Of a stretch of DNA of 64,000 nt, positions 43,265-54,719 are shown piece after piece. A program made the translations under genes and the position numbers. The DNA is from Bubalus kerabau (taxonomy: Eukaryota > Chordata > Mammalia > Artiodactyla > Bovidae). The stretch lies in the NCBI RefSeq assembly GCF_029407905.1, contig NC_073633.1, positions 24,752,501 to 24,816,500 of the forward strand, given 5' to 3'. Below the pieces are notes generated by a model. The model had not been told where the DNA came from. It did no database searches and saw only the letters and a program-made list of their open reading frames with translations. Position 1 is the first letter of the stretch. The number at the start of each line of letters is the position of its first letter.

Positions 43265-43558
43265 GGTTTTGATATTTATTTATTTGTACTTATTTTTGGC
43301 TGCACTGGGTCTTCTGTGTTACGTGGGCTTTATCTGGTTGCAGCAAGCAGAGGCTGCTCTGTCTAGTGGCAGTGCATGGGCACCTCATTGCTGTGGCTTC
43401 TCTCGAGGATCATGGGCTCTAAGGCGTGCAGGCTCAGTAGTTGTGGCACACGGGCTCAGTTGCCCCGTGGGACGTGGGATCTTTCCCGACCAGGGATTGA
43501 ACCAGTATCCCCTGGATTGCAAGGCAGATTCCTAACCACTGGACCACAAGGGAAGCCC
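43265..43558 (-). mobile_element. CHR-type SINE, antisense
   Basis: 'gatatttatttatttgtacttatttttggctgcactgggtcttctgtg' to 'cctaaccactggaccacaagggaagccc' is the complement of a full CHR-1. TSDs AAGTGTGAGGTTTT (43251-43264) and AAGTATGAGCTTTT (43559-43572) match at 12 of 14 bases. Confidence 0.95.
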
Positions 43559-43572
43559 AAGTATGAGCTTTT

Positions 43573-44214
43573 TATATTTGTCAGAGGGAGGCTGGAGTTG
43601 AAGAGGCTTCAGAAAAGTGGACAAAGTGACCTGTAAGGGTCCTCCCATTCCTATCGCTGTGCTATTCTAATTACCGTGTGCTGAAGGAAACACAAATTAA
43701 TTTAATCTCAACCAAATCAAGCACAATCAAGGAGTGAAATCCATTGCCACCCAACAAACTCGGTCTCAGGCATCTGGTTTTGAGGTGTTCCATGGATAAA
43801 TGATTCTCTAGAACTCTGAGGGTCTTTGGTTCAGCTGGGCCACTCCCATTGCAGGGCTTAGATGCCCCTGGCTCCTGGTTCCACGGTGGGCCCCAGGCTC
43901 GGGTTAGATGGAACCCAGGCCGTGCTGGCAGACCGGCTGCACAGGCCATGGTCTCAGGCCTTCTGAACACCCAGAGACTCCACGCTCCTGCCCCAGTGCT
44001 CCCAGGCGGTCCAGGCTCTGCCTTCTGCCCACCCTCACCATTGGAAGACACTTACTTCTCAGACCTTCCAGATCAGCCTGTAAAAGCCCTGGGCCTCTCG
44101 GCTCCCATTAGAGCCTACCACAGTGGACCCCTTACTCCACACAACCCTGCCTGCAGCCTCATAGCACCAGGAGCATAGCACCAGCAGGGATGGGGGTGAT
44201 ATCACACACATATG
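43573..44214. other. Single-copy DNA
   Basis: No repeat or gene recognised. Confidence 0.4.
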
Positions 44215-44370
44215 GGCCCCAATCCAGCCTCTGACATTTGCCAGCCACGTTGGCTTGGGCAGGTGATTTCACCTCTCTGAGTTTGGTTTTGTCATCTAGG
44301 AAATGGAGACCATACTGTCAGGGTCATTGTGGAGGGCAGTGAGGCTGTGCCCAGGAAATAGTGGCCATGC
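44215..44370 (+). repeat. MIR SINE
   Basis: 'caatccagcctctgacatttgccagccacgttggcttgggcaggtgatttcacctctctgagtttggttttgtcatctaggaaatggagaccatac' follows the MIR 5' part and core. Confidence 0.75.
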
Positions 44371-44639
44371 AGCTCCTGGGGATTCTTACAGCAGGTACTT
44401 GTTAGCAGCAAAAGTTGATGTAGTAACCTCAGGAGACAGAGGCCTCCAGAGAGGCTGGGTTGGTTCTGTGCAGCTGAAATTACAAAGAAGCAGAAGCCAT
44501 AAGGGAACAGACAGCTAGTTGGAGGCAGGACAGAAGGAAGCAGGCAGGGGTCAATCCCAACGCCATGCGGGCTCTGCAGGACCCCGGAGGCCTGTCCTTC
44601 TCCCTCTCTCACCCCTTCTTCCCCCTCCTCCAAATCCGC
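44371..44639. other. Single-copy DNA
   Basis: Nothing recognised. Confidence 0.4.
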
Positions 44640-44785
44640 AGTGCCAGCCTCACTGACTCTCCCATTCCAGGCTCCCCCCATCCCTGGCCTCCGCACACGC
44701 TGTGCTCCCTCTCCACCTGGCCAATCCTACTTTCCATTCAGGTCTTGGCTTAAATGCCACTTTATCAAGGAAGCTCTCTCACAAG
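44640..44785 (+). repeat. L2 LINE fragment, sense
   Basis: 'ctccctctccacctggccaatcctactttccattcaggtcttggcttaaatgccactttatcaaggaagctctctcacaag' matches the L2 segment around 'cttcaggtctcagctcaaatgtcacctcctc'. Confidence 0.65.
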
Positions 44786-45067
44786 GACAGTTTCCCCTGG
44801 CATGTGCTCATCAACACAGGTCACTGGCTCGTGAACACTGGACCACATGCCTATGCCTGTCCCATGAGCAGCAGCCAGGTAGTGGGGTGAGGGGAGAGCA
44901 AAACAAGAGAGTCTCTGCTTCAGGGGTTGCAGCAGGGAGGCCTTTCTTAAAGAGGCTCTGAGTGGGCAGGCACCACGAGGCATGTCTGGATGCACACGAA
45001 GGAGACAAAGAGAGAAAACAGTTAATAACCTCAGGTCCCTGGTGATCAATATATCCACAACCCCCTC

Positions 45068-45160
45068 TGCCAGGGGAGGTGGCTGAGATTAGGAAGAGAG
45101 TGACTTGCCTACGGCCACTCAGCTCATCACAGCAGGGCTGCCCTTCTGACCTTAGCGGAG
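45068..45160 (-). repeat. MIR SINE core, antisense
   Basis: 'gtggctgagattaggaagagagtgacttgcctacggccactcagctcatcacagcagggctg' resembles the antisense MIR core and 5' part. Confidence 0.5.
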
Positions 45161-46014
45161 GGCTCCTTCCAGTGCCCCGGGCTATGGAGGAACGAGCTGG
45201 GCTAATGAGAACAGGGTCCAAAGTGGGAGCCCAGGGCTGTGGGTCTGGAGGTCAGGGAAGGGGCAGCTGAGCCTGAGTGAGGGCAAGCTTGCACCCTGGC
45301 CCGCGCTCTCAACACGCCGCCTCCTCCCTGGCTGAGCCAGCCACCAGGAGCAGCTCTTTGAAGGCCAGACTTTTAACATCTGGCATTAAAGGATGGCTGA
45401 GGTTCTTAGCCAAGGGCATCTTAAACACTTTCTTCCGCATCTTTTTTCTTTTCTTTGGTTTCCCTGTTAAATGAAAAGGAAATATCTCGGAGCTGATCCG
45501 TCTCTGAGTCACTGCAAGTCCTAGCAGTAGAAGCCAGGGGGGACCTAGAATAGAGGAGGGTGTGAGGGCTGCCCTGAGGGGAGGTGCAGGACCCCAGGAT
45601 CTGCTTGGGGATGTTGCCAGTGTGTTTTGAGGGGTTTTTGAAGTGCCCTCCCAACTTTGACTCCAAAAAACCCCCATCCTGCACCCTGCCCTGATCAGCT
45701 TTACCACACAGGCCCCTGAGACCGGTCACACCTTCCGTCCTTTCCTATCTTTAAAGGAAGGACATTCTCTTCGTGGAGGGAGGGTGTGGCTTCTGCTGCT
45801 GGGCTCAGGGACTCTGCGGGTGAGCAGAGGGCTGGGAGAGACTTGGAACCTTCCCTGCTTGGGGTTGTGAGGAGGTGTGTGTCACACGGGTCTTGAGCCG
45901 TGAGGTTAGTGTCCAGCTCACACCTTGCAGCCCACCCTGGAGGCTGTGGGATGACGCCCTCCTGTATCTTGGGTCTAGGGTTGAGCTGGTAAATGAGAAA
46001 TTGGCCAAAATAGA
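45161..46014. other. Single-copy DNA
   Basis: No repeat or gene recognised. Open minus-strand frames of 100-132 codons near 45309-45729 have no family signature. Confidence 0.4.
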
Positions 46015-46270
46015 GAGTTTTTGTTTTAATTTTTTTATTTTGTATTGGGGTATAGCCGATTATAGAGTAGGAAATGGCAACCCACTCCAGTATTCTTGGA
46101 GAATCCCATGGACAGAGGAGTCTGGCAGGCTACAGTCGATAGGGTTGAAGAGAGTCAGACATGACTGCTTAGTGATCAGACTGAGCACATAGCTGATCAA
46201 CAATGTTGTGAGAGTTTCAGGTGGACAGCAAAGGGATTCAGCTGTACATATACATGTATCCATTCTCCCA
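46015..46270 (-). mobile_element. L1 LINE 3' end, antisense, split by a SINE
   Basis: 'attttgtattggggtatagccgat' (left) and 'agctgatcaacaatgttgtgagagtttcaggtggacagcaaagggattcagctgtacatatacatgtatccattc' (right) are two parts of one antisense L1 3' end. The SINE at 46063-46188 separates them. Confidence 0.9.
46063..46188 (+). mobile_element. Bov-tA/Bov-A SINE fragment nested in L1
   Basis: 'ggaaatggcaacccactccagtattcttggagaatcccatggacagaggagtctggcaggctacagtcgatagggttgaagagagtcagacatgactg' lacks the tRNA-like head. Diverged TSDs ATAGCCGATTA (46052-46062) and ATAGCTGATCA (46189-46199) match at 9 of 11 and belong to the L1 target. Confidence 0.9.
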
Positions 46271-49168
46271 GGAGTTTCAATACATATTCTATCTTCTGAC
46301 CATTTTGAGAGATGTCATGTTGCCCCCACCCCAGCACAGTTCTTGCCTCAGCTTCCTGCCCCCTGCCCAGGTCGTAGGGGTCTGGGCAGTTGCTTGGAGA
46401 AGGCAGTGTGGAGCAGCTTATGAGAGAAGGAGGAGGGTCAACAGAGGCAGGGAGTCACAGGGAGTACCCCAGGCAGGGAGAAATGCCTAAGGATGGATGA
46501 GGAGGTGGGGACGCCCTCGTGTGTACGGAGCCCCGGCTGGGCCTTCATTCTAGGGGAGCAAGAAGCTCCCCTAAACTCCATTCTAGAGGAGCAAGAAACT
46601 CCCCCAGCCCAAGGCAGCCTAGCCATGCAGGACCTTGAGTGATGGGCCAAGAACTCGGGCTTTACCACGGCAGGCAAGGAGAGGGATCACCCTGGGGCCT
46701 TCTGGAGCTGGTGGGGGTATGGCTATGTGCTCCCAGTTCCCCACACGCTCATGGCCTGCTTCTCTCTCCAAAGCTGAGATCCTGGTTCCCCTCCGGGGCC
46801 TGCAGTCTCTCCTCTCCCCAGGGAAGGCTCAGGCTGCAGCTCCTTCACACAGGGTGCTGCCTAGAAAAGGGATTCAGAGTCAGGCTGGGGCAGGATGAGA
46901 TGAAGAAGCAGGTTCCTGGGCTGGGGTCTGGACTCAAAACAAACCCCTGCACTTGCTGATCTTCCATGAGTAAATCATGTCCCCCTCCCGTAGGCCCCAG
47001 GTCCCTGTTCTGACACCCAGCAGGATGGACACTCTCCCTGGGCTGCACCAGCCTGGCTCTGGCATGGAGGGGCGATGTACACAGCTCGTCCCCCTGCAGT
47101 TTCTCCCAAGCGTGGGTTCCCGTCCCGCAGCAGGCCCCAGTGGACCCCACCATGATTTCTGCGCAGTTCTCTGCCTCCAGCTCTCTTTCCATTTTCCTCT
47201 CTCTCTCTCTTGATATCTGCTTCCTTCTTTCTTCTCCTTTCTTTTCTGGACCTTGAAATTCCTGTTATCTTGCTGTCAATCTCTCCCACCCCCTCCTTTT
47301 TCATTTTTTTCTACTCTCTCCCTCAACTTCAACTGTTCACACCCAGTTAGCTCCACAGCTAACTCCACAAGTAATTCTTTACTTTGCTCAGAAAATAGCT
47401 CTCCTAGCCCATCCCCTTGGGTCCATTCTCAAGGTTGCCACCCTAGGTCAGGTGCCCATGGCCCTAGTCTTAATCTACTCCAAAAATCTTCAAGTGGCTC
47501 CTCTTTCTTCCTTAACATCACTGCCAAAATATTTTCTCTGAATTCCATATCCCTCCGGTCTTATCTTCACTAGCACAGTTTCCTGGTTCTTCAAGTGTAA
47601 ACCATTCCATCTGTTACTCCTTACTTCTGTGCTAAGTCCCCCTGGCAAGACCAGGAGGAAAGAAGAGCAGGGCACACAGCCTGTCAGAGGTCAGGGTGCG
47701 TACAGATGACAGGTCTTGGGGCTTGAGCCAAGCTAGGGGAAGGGGCTTTACCCCAGGCTGTGGGAGGAGGCAATGCTGGAACCAGGGGCAGAACTGAAGC
47801 TGGGAGGAATCAGGAAATAACCCAGTAGATTGCTAAGGCAGCATGGCTAAAGGAGGTGCAAGGATACTGTGGTCACAACCAGGAGAATCAGGCAGAACAG
47901 AATTTCTGAATCTCCAGGTATCCTCCAGGGTTGGCAATGAGAACTAGGAAGGCCTCCCATCCACCAGGTACTTTGCTGGGTCGAGTAGGAGTAGGAGCCC
48001 AGAGGGCTGAAGATGCAATTGGGGGTGGGTGTGATCAGACCCTGGAGGAGAAGAGGGGAGACATAGAGGTTGAGTCTGGAGTGGGGAGGGCCCGAGAGAG
48101 AATGCCCTGGGGGGCAGTCAAGTAGGGGTTCTGGAGACAGGTCCTGATGTTCCTGAAGTGTGTGGTATAGATGCCCTTTATTTGCCCTACAAACTCTTTA
48201 GTAAACACTGCATCTCTCACTAATGCTCAGGTATGAGTGCATTCCGTGGGGGAGCCTGGAGAGGGTGGGGTTTCTTGCCTAGACCATCCTGCTGAGGACA
48301 GAGGTAGGCACTGAAAGGGCAAAGCCAAGAGGAAAAAGGGCCCTGAGCTGGCAAGCCCTGGGAATTCCCAGCAGCCTTCCAGATTCGACTCCTCTTGAGA
48401 TTGAGAAGCATGAGAACAAAGTAGTGTGTAGTCTGCCAGTCCTGGCAGAAACGACCGACTTCACCCTAGAGGAGGTGTATATATGTGTGTGCAGGAGGTA
48501 AGTGTGCATGGGAGCTGAGAAAATGTGACTGGGATCCCAGGCCTACAGAGATGTGACATGACCACAAGTCATTGTGAGGACTCCTCCCCAGCCTCCCACG
48601 TACCTGGAGAAAATGCTGCTGGACCATCTGTGCCAGCACAGCTCTGGCTGCTGACAGGGACTCTGCCAAACCACCCACGGCACTGCAAGGGCACAGAGGT
48701 TCAGCTGAAGCTCATGGGATGCTTTGGCAGACCCACAGACTGCTTTCCTCTCCTCGAGGCAACAGCGCCAGGATCAATCCACCAGGATCTCATAGGCACT
48801 TGTGGTTTTATCACAGGCAGAAGGCCCTGGAAAAGGAAAAAAGTCACTGCCAATCAAAAGAAGGTATCATTTAATTATTAGTAGAAGGATGCCATTGCAT
48901 GTCACCCTCCTAACTGGGGAACAGGACAAATGAGTTGTTGATGCCTTAACGTAGACCTCACTTGAGAGACAGGCTCCTGGGAGAGGCAGCTGGACTCTCC
49001 ACCCCTGATCCAAGACCCTGTGTGGTCCCTGAGGTAGCACAACGTCATGTATCAATGAGGAGCGTCCAAATATCAAGTCTGGTAATCTTTTTGATGTTTT
49101 ATCCAGGTTTCCAGAACTTTAATAGGGCTTTGCAATGTATGATTTTCATAGTCCATAAGGCCTAGCCT
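46271..49168. other. Single-copy DNA with C/T-rich tracts
   Basis: C/T-rich at about 47175-47330. 47400-47600 ('aatcttcaagtggctcctctttcttcc') may be a far-upstream L2 piece. No gene recognised in this 2.9-kb stretch; frames up to about 118 codons are unsupported. Confidence 0.4.
46546..46611. repeat. Tandem 33-bp duplication with hairpin
   Basis: Two copies of a 33-bp unit starting CATTCTAG(G/A)GGAGCAAGAA lie end to end. In the first copy AGGGGAGC (46552-46559) and GCTCCCCT (46565-46572) form a perfect 8-bp stem with a 5-base loop. The second copy has lost part of the stem. Confidence 0.85.
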
Positions 49169-49178
49169 GGCTTTGCAG

Positions 49179-49406
49179 GGGAGCTTCCCAGGTGGTGCTA
49201 GTGGTAAGAACCCCACCTGCCAATGCAGGAGACTGACGTAAGAGATGCAGGTTCGATCCCTGGGTCAGGAAGATCCCCTGGAGGAGGAAATGACAACCCA
49301 CTCCAGTATCTTGCCTGGAGAATCCCATGGACAGAGGAGCCTGGCGGGCCACAGTCCATGGGTCACAAAGAGTCAGACACGACTGAAATGACTTAGCATA
49401 AAGCAC
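49179..49406 (+). mobile_element. Bov-tA SINE, sense
   Basis: Full element from 'gagcttcccaggtggtgctagtggtaagaacc' to 'gtcagacacgactgaaatgacttagcataaagcac'. TSD GGCTTTGCAG at 49169-49178 and 49407-49416, perfect over 10 bp. Confidence 0.96.
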
Positions 49407-49764
49407 GGCTTTGCAGAGCTGTACTAGACATGCTCAACCTTTGGCCAAAGAAACATCAAAATGTTCTCATCAGACAATGATCATCTGTGACCATGATGGT
49501 GTCACCAGCTAAACTTGGGTTGGTGTCCCCCAGCTTCAGAACATGCCCTAGGTCCTGCTGAAGCATACTTCTGGTGGGGGACAGCTCTAGATGAAGTCAA
49601 TACTCATATGTACCACAATGCTGAGAGGAGGCAGGAGGCTGGATCAGGTGACCCTAGTAGACCTCTTCCTTATACACTTTGTTTCTATCATCAAAGAGAT
49701 TTCTGCCAATGTTGGCCATCAGGCGTGAAAACTCAAACTGAAGTCGCACTAAGAAACAGTGATC
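49407..49764. other. Single-copy DNA
   Basis: No repeat or gene recognised. Confidence 0.4.
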
Positions 49765-49860
49765 TACATTTGCTGAGCACTCACTGTGTTTTGTTCTTTG
49801 TGCTGGACACTGGGATCCAACAGATAACAGAACAGTCATGGTCATTGTGTTGAGCAGAAC
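49765..49860 (-). repeat. L2 LINE 3' end, antisense, degraded
   Basis: 'catttgctgagcactcactgtgttttgttctttgtgctggacactgggatccaacagataacagaacagtcatgg' resembles the antisense L2 3' end. Confidence 0.55.
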
Positions 49861-49937
49861 CATATGAAGCTGACCATTTTGTAAGTCAAAATGGTCAAAT
49901 ACTGAACGTTTCATATTGCAATTTAATACTTGGAACA

Positions 49938-50051
49938 TTTGGGACTTCCCTGGAAGTCCAGTGGTTAAGATTCCATGCTCCCAATGCAGGGGGCACAGGT
50001 TCAATTCCTGACTGGGGAAGATCCCCCTTGCCACATGGCATGGCAAGAAAA
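49938..50051 (+). mobile_element. Short CHR-type SINE, sense
   Basis: 'tttgggacttccctggaagtccagtggttaagattccatgctcccaatgcagggggcacaggttcaattcctgactggggaag ... gcatggcaagaaaa'. TSDs AATACTTGGAACA (49925-49937) and AATACTTGGGACA (50052-50064) differ at one base. Confidence 0.95.
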
Positions 50052-50129
50052 AATACTTGGGACACTCCAATGCAGTTGGGTGATACAGAGGCAACCACCA
50101 CATGGAGTGACAAGCTTTGATGGGAATAA

Positions 50130-50720
50130 GCACAGGGAGTTATGAAAATCCCAAAGAGAGGAGTGAGCCTGAGTTGGGGCATCAAGAAGGCTTCCCAGAG
50201 GAAGCGGCATTAGTATGAGCTGAAGGGTGGGTAGGGACAGTCAGGCAATGATGGTGGTGGGAGAGGAGATAAGGGAAATTTGTAGGGAATAAAGCAGTCT
50301 ACACAGAAAGGCTCAGAGATGCAAGAGAATGTGACATATTGGAGGCTCTGACATGGCCAATGCACTGAATTAAAAAAATGGGTCTGGTTTAAGATGAAGC
50401 TTGAGAGGTAAGCAGGCAGAATAATAGAAGGCCTCTTAAGCCATGTTAAGGAAGTTGGATTGGACTTCATGTTGAAGGTAATGAGGAGCCACTGAAAGTT
50501 CTGAACAAGAGAGTGATGTGCTAAGACTCATGCTTTAGAAAGGTCTTTCTAGTTTCCAGAGTGGAGGCAGTAGATAAAAGAGGAAGACACTGGAGTTTGG
50601 GGAACAGGAGGCTCTCCTAATAGGATGAGAGATGGTGGTCGGTTGGATGTGGGCACAGATGGTCGACATGGAGAGAAAGAACAAGAATGATTGAGTCAGG
50701 GGAAGCCTGGATGTATTTTA
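50130..50720 (-). repeat. L2 LINE, long antisense segment
   Basis: 'gaaggcttcccagaggaagcggcattagtatgagctg', 'gcttgagaggtaagcaggcagaataatagaaggcctcttaagccatgttaaggaagttggattggacttc', 'gaggagccactgaaagttctgaacaagagagtgatgtgc', 'tttagaaaggtctttctag' follow the complement of L2 for about 0.6 kb. Confidence 0.7.
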
Positions 50721-51799
50721 ATATTTGATGATTGGAGGGACGAGCCAACCCAGAGTAGAGGCCATGATTCATCTTCCAGCAGAGCTCCATAGTGGGGCCA
50801 GCAACATTTTCGCTTGCATTCTAGTCTGCTGTCAGAGAGGAAGACATCTAAGAGAACTGGATGGATTGGGCTGGAGCTGGCAAGGAAGCCCTTGCCATTA
50901 ATAGGATGGCTCTGGGCTTAACATAGTTTAGTCTTCTAGGAAACAGGATATCACCTTGTCTTCTGTGGCCTTGGCCTGTGACCGCGCGCCTTGCCTGTTC
51001 TCATCTGAGCCTCCTTCTTGTCTATCAGTCTCTGAAGCTGATATAAGTCTCTTTCCCAGCTGAATAAGCCCAACCACACCTTACGCTTCTGCTGACTCAG
51101 TTTGGGCCCCACATCACTTGATCTGGTTCACCCTATGAGGAAGTCCCGGGCTTCCCCATGGTCAGCCTAATGTCATACCCCTACCCCTAACTCAGCCATT
51201 TCCTCTAAGGTTTGGAATATCCATTAGATCTGAACGTCTTTTGTTCGAAGACAGCTGATGCCTGGTGCAGCCAAGAGGGGCTGAGTCATAATTAGTGGCT
51301 TTCTTACTCTGGGAGTACGTTGAGCCATCCACTTCAGACAAACCCACCCCAGACGCAAGCTCCAAGATAAACTCGCAGGGCCTAAGCCTGGCTCTGTACT
51401 CCCAAATGGATGGGCCTTAACTCCTGGCTCTTCTCAAGCACATACCCCAGGAGCCACAAGTTCCTTCTTCCACTCTTGGTCCAAGTCAGAGTAAATATTT
51501 CCCTAAACATGTGCTATCCCTCAGCTGTGAGTAGGAGAGGCATGTGAGTGAAGGAGGCAATTCTTCAGGTCTGCGGGTTGTGGGGAGACAAGGACTGCGC
51601 TTCTAACAGCCAGCCTCCCCCACAGCTGCAGCTCCCTGCCTCCAAAGATCAATTAAAGATGAGCACAGGCCTGGGGAGCATATGGCTTGTCAGTTTCACT
51701 TCCAAATGAAGCTCTGAAAAGAAGGGGAAAGGAAGCTGTGGTTAGAGGGAGAGGATCTGGGAGGAGGTAGGAACCTGTGAGCACACAGCATTCCCGGGT
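50721..51799. other. Single-copy DNA
   Basis: No repeat or gene recognised. No open frame of note in this kilobase. Confidence 0.45.
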
Positions 51800-52150
51800 C
51801 GTAGTGAGCTGTGATTGCCAGTGAGAATGCCTTTGGTTGAAGATAAGAGAAAGCTCTGGCCCAACTGGTTCAAACAACAAGGAATTTTAGTATCTCACAA
51901 AACAAGAGCCCCAAAGGCGGGGTGGACTCCAGGGGCTCCAGGACCAGTTTTTCCTGTGCTTTTCCACTATTGGCTTCACTCTATTCTGGGAGATCAGTTC
52001 TTCCTAAATGTTCCTTTTAATGTTTTTTAAAAAATCAATGTGAGCTCATTATCCATACCTCCCATCAGTCTTTCTCTTACATCTCATTGGCCAGAATTGT
52101 TCAAACATCCTTTCCTAAGATAACAATTGGCAAGGCAAATGGGACCACTA
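51800..52150 (+). repeat. Old interspersed repeat, family uncertain
   Basis: 'agctctggcccaactggttcaaacaacaaggaattttagtatctcac ... ggggtggactccaggggctcc ... ttggcttcactctattctggg ... catctcattggccagaattg' has the layout of a common old mammalian repeat ('aaactggtttaagcaaaaaaggaatttattggctcac ... tctcattggcc'). Not named with confidence. Confidence 0.35.
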
Positions 52151-52404
52151 TGACGACTTTAACGAAACCCACCACCTTCTAGAGAAGGCGGTTGCCTCTG
52201 CACACAGCCTGAGCTCTGTTAGTGGGAGAAATGGTTGGAAGATGGGATGGATATTGGGTAAGTGAGCAGCAATGCCTGCTACTGGTAGTAAGGTTGAAAC
52301 TAGTTTTGACTCCCTGCATCATTTGGAAAGAAAAGATTTTTTTTTTAAAGGATAAGAAAGAAAAGGATGAGAGTTATGGCAGGTCAGAGGCTGAGCTGGA
52401 CACT

Positions 52405-52580
52405 TGGACTGAGTACTTTCTGATGCTCACAGCTTTTCTGCCCACTGTCTCATTTGATAATCATAATGACCCTGTGAGCCAGGCAGGGAAGCAATTATTA
52501 TCTCTCTTTGACAGATGAGGAAGAGGAGACATCATGAGCTAAAGTGACTTTCCAAGATCACTTTGAGCCACCACTTTCAT
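52405..52580 (-). repeat. MIR SINE, antisense
   Basis: 'gtctcatttgataatcataatgaccctgtgagccaggcagggaagcaattattatctctctttgacagatgaggaagaggagac ... gtgactttccaagatcac' is the antisense MIR. Confidence 0.8.
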
Positions 52581-53112
52581 TCATACCTAGACCTACTAGC
52601 ATGAAATGGTGGCTTATTTTTAGGTCGTTTGGGAAAAAGATTCTTTCTCCTTGATTATACAGTGGGGTCAGCAGGTAGAGGCAAGCACCGAGATTCTCAG
52701 GACACGTCTCAGGATATCAGGTCATTTCTTTTGCTCCTCCACCTCATGGTAAGAGTTGCAAAGATGTCCTTCTGGGCCCTTGATCACAGGCTTGTTCTAT
52801 CTGTATGAAAACAAGGGGCTTTCCAAACCAACCCTGCCCGCCAAGGAGTGGCACTGTCCTTGGTACTGTTGACCTTAATGCCTTTTCTTTTCAGCTTCAA
52901 GGCTGAATTTTTACACCAAGATCTAGAGGACTTAAGGGAATTACAGTCCACCCTAGCATCACTCCTGCTACTCCACTGAGGAATTCCTCTATGGCAGGCA
53001 AGGTAGGGATAAATAGAAAATGACTTGTGAGTTACAAACACATGCTTTTACATGGCTCTGTTTACTGCACTAAACAGTCTATATTGAAGGTCTAACTATG
53101 CAAGGTCTAACT
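52581..53112. other. Single-copy DNA
   Basis: Ends in a short tandem of 'aaggtctaacta' words at about 53088-53120. No gene recognised. Confidence 0.4.
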
Positions 53113-53587
53113 AAGGTCCAACATAGCAAATTATGATGCACAACCAAATCTGTGAGTCATATAAATAAAATTTTATTGGGACATACCTATGCCCATTTGT
53201 TTGCTTATTGTCTATGGCACCCCACTCCAGTACTCTTGCCTGGAAAATCCCGTGGACAGAGGAGCCTGGTAGGCTGCAGTCCATGGGGTCGCTGAGGGTC
53301 GGACACGACTGAGCGACTTCCCTTTCACTTTTCACTTTCATGCATTGGAGAAAGAAATGGCAACCCACTCCAGTGTTCTTGCCTGGAGAATCCCAGGGAC
53401 GGGGGAGCCTGGTGGGCTGCCGTCTATGGGGTCGCACAGAGTCGGACACGACTGAAATGACTTAGCATATATATGGTTGCTTTTGCTCTGCAACAGCAGA
53501 GTTGAGTAGCTGCAACAGATTTTATGACCCACAAAACCTAAATATTTCCTAACTAGACCTTTATAGGACATAACGTTCCAATCCCTG
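53113..53587 (+). mobile_element. Second hAT-type DNA transposon remnant, interrupted
   Basis: 'ataaataaaattttattgggacatacctatgcccatttgtttgcttattgtctatgg' and, after a SINE, 'ttgcttttgctctgcaacagcagagttgagtagctgcaacag ... cacaaaacctaaatatttcc ... ccaatccctg' match the same family as the element near 34.2-35.1 kb. Split by a Bov-A2. Non-coding. Confidence 0.75.
53218..53469 (+). mobile_element. Bov-A2 dimeric SINE, sense, in hAT remnant
   Basis: Two Bov-A monomers ('caccccactccagtactcttgcc ... gcgacttccctttcacttttcactttcatgcattggag' and 'caacccactccagtgttcttgcc ... gacacgactgaaatgacttagc'). TSDs TCTATGG (53211-53217) and TATATGG (53470-53476) match at 6 of 7. Confidence 0.93.
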
Positions 53588-53883
53588 CTCTAGATTATTC
53601 TCTTGGGGCAAACTTTTGTTCTGAGCACAGTCTTGTATTACTGGTAATTCCATTTATGCCTACTTCTCCCCCTAACTCAGGATGGGGTCTTTTCTTAGCT
53701 CCCTCCATTCCTGGATAAACAGACTTCCCTACCTATGTGAGTCCTAGGTCTATCTCATTTCTTTAAATTCCCACTACTCTCCTCAAATACTAACTCAGTG
53801 GTGTTCTCTGGCTTTTTCCTACAGGTCTTTCCCAAACTTATCCATTTTAGGCACACAGCCTTATGCTTATCTTCCCTGAGCCA
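53588..53883. other. Single-copy DNA
   Basis: Nothing recognised. Confidence 0.4.
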
Positions 53884-53988
53884 AGAAATTCATTGATCGA
53901 GCAACCAACATCCTTCGTAATGAGATCTCTATGTTCTCAGTCCTTCCCTGCATTTTCTGTGGGAGGTCCAAGAATATATTAATCCATT
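53884..53988 (+). repeat. Copy 1 of a duplicated ~105-bp segment
   Basis: From 'ccaagaaattcattgatcgag' to 'aatccatt', nearly identical (about 90%) to 55764-55868 in the same orientation, with unrelated flanks. The differences are transitions, mostly C-to-T or G-to-A relative to copy 2. Matches no repeat family I recognise. Confidence 0.85.
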
Positions 53989-54064
53989 GTCTAGCAAGTC
54001 CAGACAATGCCAGCAGTTGACCTGGTATTCACCCCTAGGAAACTTACATTCCCTTTTTAATCTT
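53989..54064. other. Short spacer
   Basis: Nothing recognised. Confidence 0.4.
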
Positions 54065-54480
54065 TCTCAGTGTGTTAGAAATTTTCAAGTTGCAAATAAC
54101 AGATGCCTAATGGTCCAATTTTTTTTAAATGGTCAAATTTTTTAAAAAAATTCTCTGAAAAATCCAGAAATACAACTCACTGCTTCCAGCAGTCAGGTGA
54201 TGAAACCAGAACTTAGCTGCACCTCGTCTCTTGGCTCCGCAGCCCTCAAAACTGGCTTCATTCAGGCCCGCCTATACCACATGGTGGGCAGAGGGCTGCA
54301 AATAGCTTCAGTTTCTCATATCCTCTCAACGTCCTCTGCAGAAGAGCTATCCCCTTCATCCTAACAAAACAGCCCAGAACTGAGTCTCAGTGGCTTGGAT
54401 GGGGTCACACGATCAACTCTAAGCCAACCAGTGGCCCGGGGAGTAGAATATTGTGGCTGGCCAGCTGTGGGCTATGTGGT
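54065..54480 (+). repeat. Old interspersed repeat, family uncertain
   Basis: 'caagttgcaaataacagatgcc ... ctggcttcattcaggcccg ... accacatggtggg ... ctgagtctcagtggcttggatggggtcacacgatcaactctaagccaaccagtggcc' may be the same old family as 51800-52150. Tentative. Confidence 0.3.
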
Positions 54481-54719
54481 GGGGTGGATGTTGGGTAGGT
54501 AACCCCACTGGATGGATACTTAGATAGACTTAGGTAGATGAGCAAGGACTACAAATAAACCTCTCACCCCACCTGCTGGGTTCTTATTATTTCTCCCATA
54601 TGGATTTCCATTTTCTCTTTCTCTGATGTCTTTTCAAGAGGCTATAGCAAAGTCTGAGTCTCTCCCAGCTTATGTAACTGAAGCCTGCACTTCTTAGGCT
54701 TTAGGCTACCACATGGTCT

